Assembly (NCBI RefSeq): GCF_008704495.1
Contig: NZ_CP023699.1
Span: 2,604,001 to 2,668,000, forward strand
Reading direction: 5' to 3'
DNA: 64,000 nt
From: Streptomyces kanamyceticus
Lineage (GTDB): Bacteria > Actinomycetota > Actinomycetes > Streptomycetales > Streptomycetaceae
How positions within the stretch are numbered: position 1 is the first letter of the stretch; each line of letters opens with the position of its first letter. A program made the position numbers and the translations under genes. Below are positions 59,072 to 64,000 of the stretch, one piece after another. The notes under the pieces are model-generated. The model saw only the letters and a list, made by a program, of their open reading frames with translations, had not been told where the DNA came from and did not search any database.

Positions 59072-61836
59072 CGTACGAGATCGAGATCAACCGGCAGCGC
59101 TGCACCACCGAGCCGCGCCCCGGCCAGTGCCTGCGCACCTATCTGCGCGAGCACGGCTGGTTCGGCGTGAAGAAGGGCTGCGACGCGGGCGACTGCGGCG
59201 CGTGCACGGTGCACGTCGACGGGGATCCCGTGCACAGCTGCCTCTATCCGGCGGTACGGGCCGAGGGCCGCAGCGTCACCACCGTCGAGGGGCTCGCGTC
59301 GCCCGAGGGTGAACTCCACCCCGTCCAGAGGAAGTTCCTCGACGCGCAGGGCTTCCAGTGCGGCTTCTGTACGGCCGGGTTCCTGATGACCACGGCCGCC
59401 CTCGACGAGGACCAACTGGCCGATCTGCCCAGGTCGTTCAAGGGAAACCTCTGCCGCTGCACGGGCTACCGCGCCATCGAGGACGCCGTACGCGGGGTGC
59501 GCCACACCGAACTCCCCTGCGCGGGCAAGGCCGTCGGCGCCAGTCTCGGCGCCCCCGCGGGACCCCAGGTGGTGACCGGCACGGCGCGCTACACCTTCGA
59601 CGTCGAGGTGCCCGGGCTGCTGCACATGAAGCTGCTCCGCTCCCCGCACCCGCACGCCCGGATCACCTCGATCGACACCCGGGAGGCCCGCCAAGTCCCG
59701 GGCGTACAGGCGGTGTTCACCCACGAGGACGCCCCGGACGTGCTCTACTCCTCGGCCCGGCACGAGCACCCCACCGAGGACCCCGACGACACCCGGCTCC
59801 TGGACAGCGTCGTCCGGTACGTCGGCCAGCGCGTCGCCGCCGTGGTCGCCGACAGCGAGCAGGCCGCGGAGGAGGGCTGCCGCCGCGTCGAGGTGACGTA
59901 CGAGGTGCTGCCGCACGTCACGGATCCCGAGGAGGCCATGCGGGACGGCGCGCCCGCGCTGCACGGCGACAAGGGCCCCGAGGCGCGGATCGCGCGGGCC
60001 GCGAACAACGTGGCGGGCGAGGTGCACGGCGAGATCGGCGACGTGGCCGCGGGCTTCGCCGAGGCCGCCGTGATCCACGAGGAGACGTACCGCACCCAGC
60101 GCGTCCAGCACGCCAGCCTGGAGACGCACGGCTGCGTCGCCTACTTCGAACCCAAGGAGGACGGCACCGGCGAGCGGCTCACCGTCCGCTCCTCCACCCA
60201 GACGCCGTTCCTGACCCGGCGCGCCCTGTGCGCGCTGCACGGCCTGCCCGAGGACGAGGTCCGGGTGGTCGCGGGCCGGGTCGGCGGCGGCTTCGGCGGC
60301 AAGCAGGAGATGCTCACCGAGGACATCGTCACGCTCGCCGCGCTGCGGCTGCGCCGCCCGGTGAAACTGGAGTACACCCGGGCCGAACAGTTCTACGGAG
60401 CCACCACCCGGCACCCGTTCACCATCACCATCAAGGTCGGGGCGCGCGCCGACGGCACCCTGACCGCCGTACAGATGAGGGTGGTCTCCAACACGGGCGC
60501 GTACGGCAATCACGGTCCCGCGGTGATGTTCCACAGCGTCGGCGAGTCCTTCGCGGTCTACCGGGCCGCGCACAAGAAGGTCGACGCGTTCTCGGTCTAC
60601 ACCAACTGCGTTCCCGCGGGCGCCTTCCGCGGCTACGGCCTCGGCCAGGTCACCTTCGCCGTCGAGTCGGCCATGGACGAGGTCGCCCGGCTCCTCGGCA
60701 TGGACCCGCTGGTCTTCCGGGAGCGCAACATCATCGGCGCGGGCGAGGCCATGCTCAGCCCGATCGGCGAGGAGGAGGACCTGCACATCGCCTCCTACGG
60801 ACTCGACCAGTGCCTGTCCGTGGTGCGCCGGGCGATCGAGGAGGACACCAGCGAGGTGCCGGAGGGCTGGCTGTCCGGACAGGGCACGGCCCTCGCGATG
60901 ATCGCGACGGGCCCGCCGGGCGGCCACTACGCCGACGCGACGGTCAGCCTGCTCTCCGACGGCACCTACGACATCGCGGTCGGCACCGCCGAGTTCGGCA
61001 ACGGCACGACCACCGTGCACAAGCAGATCACCGCGGGCGCCCTGAACACGACACCGGACCGGATCGTCATCCGCCAGTCCGACACCGACGTCGTACGGCA
61101 CGACACGGGCGCCTTCGGCTCGGCGGGCACGGTGGTGGCGGGCAAGGCGGTCCTCCTCGCGGCCGGTTCGCTCGCCGAACGGCTGCGGACGCTCGCCGCC
61201 CGGTACACCGGCGTCCCCCGGCACCAATGTGCCCTGGGTGCCGAGGCGTTGGACTGCGCGGGCCGGATCGTGACGCTCAAGGAGCTGTACGAGGCGGCGC
61301 ACGCGCGCGGCGCCGACAGCGAGCTCTCGGCGGAAGGACACTGGGGCGGCAGCCCGCGCTCGGTGGCGTTCAACGCCCAGTGGTTCAAGCTCGCCGTCGA
61401 CCCGGACACGGGCGAGACCCGCATCCTGCGCAGCGTCCACGCGGCCGACGCGGGCAAGGTCATGAACCCCATGCAGTGCAGGGGCCAGGTGGAGGGCGGT
61501 GTCGCCCAGGCGCTCGGCGCCACGCTCTTCGAGAACGTGCGGATCGACGAACGCGGCGAGGTCACGACGGCCGCCTTCCGCCGCTACCGCCTTCCGCAGT
61601 ACGCCGATGTCCCGCGCACCGAGGTGCACTTCATGGAGACGGCGGACGCGATCGGACCGCTGGGCGCCAAGTCGATGAGCGAGAGCCCCTTCAACCCGGT
61701 GGCCCCCGCCTTCGCCAACGCCCTGCGCGACGCGACGGGGCTGCGCTTCACGGAACTGCCGGTGACCCGGGACCGGATATGGCTGGCACTGCACGAAGCG
61801 GCATCTGCCAGCCTCGATCCCGTACACAGCTCATAG
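59068..61836 (+). CDS. Xanthine dehydrogenase, fused 2Fe-2S and molybdopterin-binding subunit
   Basis: A 922-residue fusion that oxidises hypoxanthine/xanthine-type purines. Residues 1-160 form the iron-sulfur part: plant-type ferredoxin motif KGCDAGDCGACTVHVDG and the second cluster QCGFCTAGF with CRCTGY. Residues about 165-920 form the Moco domain: TGTARYTFDVEVPGLLHMKL, VQHASLETHG, RVGGGFGGKQ, GAFRGYGLGQ and, at the C-terminus, GAKSMSESPFNP, which holds the catalytic Glu. The subunits are usually separate in proteobacteria; the fused form occurs in actinomycetes. No xdhC-type maturation gene is in the window. Confidence 0.93.
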   Translation: MTYEIEINRQRCTTEPRPGQCLRTYLREHGWFGVKKGCDAGDCGACTVHVDGDPVHSCLYPAVRAEGRSVTTVEGLASPEGELHPVQRKFLDAQGFQCGFCTAGFLMTTAALDEDQLADLPRSFKGNLCRCTGYRAIEDAVRGVRHTELPCAGKAVGASLGAPAGPQVVTGTARYTFDVEVPGLLHMKLLRSPHPHARITSIDTREARQVPGVQAVFTHEDAPDVLYSSARHEHPTEDPDDTRLLDSVVRYVGQRVAAVVADSEQAAEEGCRRVEVTYEVLPHVTDPEEAMRDGAPALHGDKGPEARIARAANNVAGEVHGEIGDVAAGFAEAAVIHEETYRTQRVQHASLETHGCVAYFEPKEDGTGERLTVRSSTQTPFLTRRALCALHGLPEDEVRVVAGRVGGGFGGKQEMLTEDIVTLAALRLRRPVKLEYTRAEQFYGATTRHPFTITIKVGARADGTLTAVQMRVVSNTGAYGNHGPAVMFHSVGESFAVYRAAHKKVDAFSVYTNCVPAGAFRGYGLGQVTFAVESAMDEVARLLGMDPLVFRERNIIGAGEAMLSPIGEEEDLHIASYGLDQCLSVVRRAIEEDTSEVPEGWLSGQGTALAMIATGPPGGHYADATVSLLSDGTYDIAVGTAEFGNGTTTVHKQITAGALNTTPDRIVIRQSDTDVVRHDTGAFGSAGTVVAGKAVLLAAGSLAERLRTLAARYTGVPRHQCALGAEALDCAGRIVTLKELYEAAHARGADSELSAEGHWGGSPRSVAFNAQWFKLAVDPDTGETRILRSVHAADAGKVMNPMQCRGQVEGGVAQALGATLFENVRIDERGEVTTAAFRRYRLPQYADVPRTEVHFMETADAIGPLGAKSMSESPFNPVAPAFANALRDATGLRFTELPVTRDRIWLALHEAASASLDPVHSS

Positions 61837-61926
61837 ACACCATGTTCTATGGCCACTTCAGCGGGCATCCTCAAAGGAGTCGCGGAGTCACGGAGCCGCG
61901 GGGACCGTTCTCGACGGGGTGGGGAT

Positions 61927-62358
61927 ATGAGCGAACTCATGGTGGTGGGCGCGGTCGCCCGGCCGGTCCCGCTCAGCGTCGCCGACCTGCGCAAGCGGTG
62001 GCCCGCCCAGCGGGCCGACGTGACGTTCCACTGCGCCACCAGCGGCCCTCGGCACCACCTCTTCCAGGGCCCGTTGCTGCGCGACGTGGTCCTCGCCGCC
62101 GAGCCGGGCTTCCACCCGGCGCGGCGCAAGGACCGCTCCCGCTTCCTCCTGGAGATCACCGGCGAGGACGGCCACGGCACGGTGCTGTCCTGGGCCGAGA
62201 TCGACGAGGACTTCGGCAACGCGCCCGTCCTCCTCGCCACCGAACTCGACGGCGCCGAACTCGACGACCTGGGCAGTCAGTTGGTGGTGCCCACCGACCG
62301 CTGCGGGGCGCGCTACATCAGTGGGATCACGCGGATACGGCTCGGGACGACGGGCTGA
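61927..62358 (+). CDS. Small sulfite-oxidase-like (Moco-domain) protein
   Basis: A 143-residue protein that resembles an isolated oxidoreductase molybdopterin-binding domain of the sulfite oxidase family. It contains PLSVADLRKRWPAQRADVTFHCATSG with a Cys at the position of the Mo ligand, then FQGPLLRDVVLAAEPG, ENDGHG-like ITGEDGHGTVLSWAEID, and LGSQLVVPTDRCGARYISGITRI. It is far shorter than a complete sulfite oxidase and probably works with or next to the xanthine dehydrogenase genes it follows. The ATG at 61927 follows GGGGTGGGG. Confidence 0.75.
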   Translation: MSELMVVGAVARPVPLSVADLRKRWPAQRADVTFHCATSGPRHHLFQGPLLRDVVLAAEPGFHPARRKDRSRFLLEITGEDGHGTVLSWAEIDEDFGNAPVLLATELDGAELDDLGSQLVVPTDRCGARYISGITRIRLGTTG

Positions 62359-62522
62359 ACGGGCCGACGGACCGACGGGGGTCCTTGTCGGTGCGCAGGT
62401 CGCGACCTGTCGGTGGGCTGTAGGTGGCCTGTAGGCGGGGGCTGGCACCTTTCAGGGACGGCTGCCGCCGGAGCCCATCGGGCGGCGGCCCTTGCCACCC
62501 GATCCCTCAAGGAGCCACCACC

Positions 62523-63695
62523 ATGAACAGCCCCGTCACGATCATCGGCGCCGGACTCGGCGGGCTGACCCTCGCCCGCGTCCTGCACGTCCACGGCATG
62601 GAGGCCACGGTCTACGAGGCGGAGTCGTCCCCGTCGGCACGCGCCCAGGGCGGACTGCTCGACATCCACGACTACAACGGCCAACTCGCCCTGCAGGACG
62701 CAGACTTGATGGACGAGTTCCAGGCCATCATCCTGGCGGGCCGCCAGGCCCTGCGCGTCCTCGATCCGGACGGGACCGTCACGCTGGACAAGGCCGACGA
62801 CGGCACCGGCGGCCGTCCCGAGGTGCCGCGCGGCGAACTGCGGCAGATCCTGCTCGACTCGCTCCCGGCCGACACCGTGCGCTGGGGCCACAAGGTCAGC
62901 GGCGCCCGCGCCCTCGGCGAGGGCCGCCACGAGGTGACCTTCGCCGACGGCCGCACCGTCACCACCGGCCTGCTGGTCGGCGCGGACGGCGCCTGGTCCC
63001 GGGTCCGGCCGCTGCTCACCGATGCCGTACCCGAGTACATCGGCAAGTCGGTGGTGGAGACGTACCTCTTCGAGGCCGACACCCGTCACCCGGCCGCCGC
63101 GAAGGCGGTCGGCGGCGGCATGATGATCGCGCCGTCCCCCGGCAAGGAGATCTTCGCCCACCGGGAGAAGGGCGACACGCTCCACGCGTACGTGGGGCTG
63201 CCCATGCCGCAGGACTGGTTCGACGCCATCGACTTCACCGACGCCGCCGCGGCCGCGACCGCCGCACGGATCGCTCGGGAGTTCGACGGCTGGGCACCCG
63301 AGCTCACCACGCTGATCAGCGAGAGCGACACCACGCCGATCCTGCGCTCCCTCCACGCCCTGCCGACGGGGCTCCGCTGGGACCGCACACCGGGAGTCAC
63401 CCTCCTCGGCGACGCCGCCCACCTCTCGGCCCCGAACGGCGAAGGCGCCAACCTCGCGATGCTCGACGGCGCCGAACTCGCCAAGGCGATCGTCGCCCAC
63501 CCCGACGACATCGAGTCCGCGCTCGCCGCGTACGAGCGGGACATGTTCCCGCGCAGCACGGAGGTCGTCACCTTCGAGGGCGAGGAGGCGCACGGAACCG
63601 GCCCTGCTTCCGATGCCGATGCCGCTTCCGATGCCGCCAACGACCCGGCGCAGGCGCTGCTCGACGTGTTCACCGCCCCCGACCGGACTCCGTGA
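62523..63695 (+). CDS. FAD-dependent monooxygenase (TetX-like)
   Basis: A 390-residue flavoprotein monooxygenase. The Rossmann motif TIIGAGLGGLTLARVLHVHG opens the protein, followed by GGLLDIHDYNGQLAL, VPRGELRQILLDSL, the DG motif LLVGADGAWSRVRPLL, and the GD motif VTLLGDAAHLSAPNGEGANLAMLDGAEL, the pattern shared with Tet(X) and related oxygenases. AAGGAG lies 6 nt before the ATG. It is convergent with a partial MFS gene, overlapping by 26 bp. The substrate may be an antibiotic or a metabolite; resistance is not shown by sequence alone. Confidence 0.9.
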   Translation: MNSPVTIIGAGLGGLTLARVLHVHGMEATVYEAESSPSARAQGGLLDIHDYNGQLALQDADLMDEFQAIILAGRQALRVLDPDGTVTLDKADDGTGGRPEVPRGELRQILLDSLPADTVRWGHKVSGARALGEGRHEVTFADGRTVTTGLLVGADGAWSRVRPLLTDAVPEYIGKSVVETYLFEADTRHPAAAKAVGGGMMIAPSPGKEIFAHREKGDTLHAYVGLPMPQDWFDAIDFTDAAAAATAARIAREFDGWAPELTTLISESDTTPILRSLHALPTGLRWDRTPGVTLLGDAAHLSAPNGEGANLAMLDGAELAKAIVAHPDDIESALAAYERDMFPRSTEVVTFEGEEAHGTGPASDADAASDAANDPAQALLDVFTAPDRTP

Positions 63696-63999
63696 GCCGA
63701 GCCGACGAAAGAAGACGCGGCGGGCGGAGGCAGGCCAGGGCGGCGAGTACCGCCACGCCGGCCGCGAGCGCCAGGGCTCCGGGGAGCGACCGGGCCACGA
63801 CCGGCCCGGCGACCGCGGCCCCCAGGGCGAACCCGGTGATCTTCAAGCTGGCGCCGGTGGTGAAGATCTGGCCGCGCAGGTGTTCCGGGGCCTCCCGGTG
63901 GCGGATCGCGAACAGGGCGGTGAGCTGGGGCCCTTCACCGATCCCCAGGACGCATGCGGCCGCGACGAGTACGAAGGGGTGCCCCCGGCCGACCAGGGT
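63670..63999 (-). CDS. MFS transporter, C-terminal part (5' end beyond window)
   Basis: The minus strand from the window end to the TGA at 63670-63672 encodes about 109 residues in a single open frame, TLVGRGHPFVLVAAACVLGI and onward, with repeated hydrophobic stretches (FALGAAVAGPVVARS, ALALAAGVAVLAALACLRPP). GEGPQLTALFAIRHREAPEHLRGQIFTTGAS is the loop typical of MFS exporters between two helices. Only about three transmembrane helices are visible; the rest lies beyond the window. It converges on and slightly overlaps the TetX-like gene, so an oxygenase/exporter pair is possible. Confidence 0.8.
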   Translation of the reverse strand, partial: TLVGRGHPFVLVAAACVLGIGEGPQLTALFAIRHREAPEHLRGQIFTTGASLKITGFALGAAVAGPVVARSLPGALALAAGVAVLAALACLRPPRLLSSARLTESGRGR

Positions 64000-64000
64000 C

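Noticed and set aside
58747..61827. 1026-codon minus-strand frame opposite the xanthine dehydrogenase
   Set aside because: Shadow of a well-conserved enzyme gene; codon-position GC pattern fits the plus strand.

Overview
The window is chromosomal DNA of a Streptomyces or very close relative. It is very GC-rich, with strong third-position GC bias and GTG as well as ATG starts. It carries characteristic actinomycete genes: gamma-butyrolactone-type receptors, AfsA, a SepF-like protein, an F420-type luciferase-fold oxidoreductase, a mycothiol-dependent enzyme and PucR. I see no rRNA, tRNA, CRISPR array, phage or intact transposase. Many proteins carry short in-frame simple repeats.

Layout. 0-6 kb: arginine deiminase, a 199-bp MITE-like element, and the Hen1-Pnkp RNA-repair operon. 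5.8-20.2 kb: a signalling or secondary-metabolite island. A nine-gene minus-strand series (kinase-like P-loop protein, flavodoxin-SnoaL fusion, DMT exporter, FAD monooxygenase, SnoaL-like protein, AvrD-family enzyme, KAS III, ACP, HAD phosphatase) faces a plus-strand series of AfsA, an acyl-CoA-dehydrogenase-fold flavoprotein and a second HAD phosphatase. Three regulators accompany them: a butyrolactone-receptor-type TetR, a second TetR and an ArsR-like protein. Three similar ATACCT-type palindromes lie at the regulatory junctions. 20.2-25.4 kb: housekeeping and hypothetical genes, including a MazG-like/ATPase pair and a SepF-like protein.

25.5-30.2 kb: iron-siderophore uptake (binding lipoprotein, esterase, two permeases) around a near-perfect DmdR/IdeR iron box; no transport ATPase is present. 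30.3-31.3 kb: tsaD. 31.4-45.5 kb: a cobalamin cluster (cobL, cobM, cbiD, cobK, cobIJ, cobH, cobG, cobN) with a cobalamin riboswitch before cobN and a Nur-box-like site before cobL. It is interrupted by a TetR/metallo-hydrolase/DUF4279 group. 45.5-48.6 kb: M20 amidohydrolase, histidine phosphatase, Gfo/Idh oxidoreductase.

48.6-52.9 kb: a second hormone locus with P450, butyrolactone-type receptor and acyl-CoA oxidase in the arrangement known for avenolide (cyp17-avaR1-aco) in S. avermitilis. 52.9-55.8 kb: small membrane and secreted proteins, a mycothiol-dependent enzyme, and ohrR/ohr. 55.9-62.4 kb: purine-catabolism genes (MOP-domain regulator, PucR, FAD subunit, fused Fe-S/molybdopterin xanthine dehydrogenase, small Moco-domain protein). 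62.5-64 kb: a TetX-like monooxygenase and the C-terminal part of an MFS transporter cut by the window end.

The most noteworthy content is two independent small-signal loci about 30 kb apart. The first joins AvrD (syringolide-type) and AfsA (butyrolactone-type) enzymes in one island, a combination I do not recognise as a characterised system.
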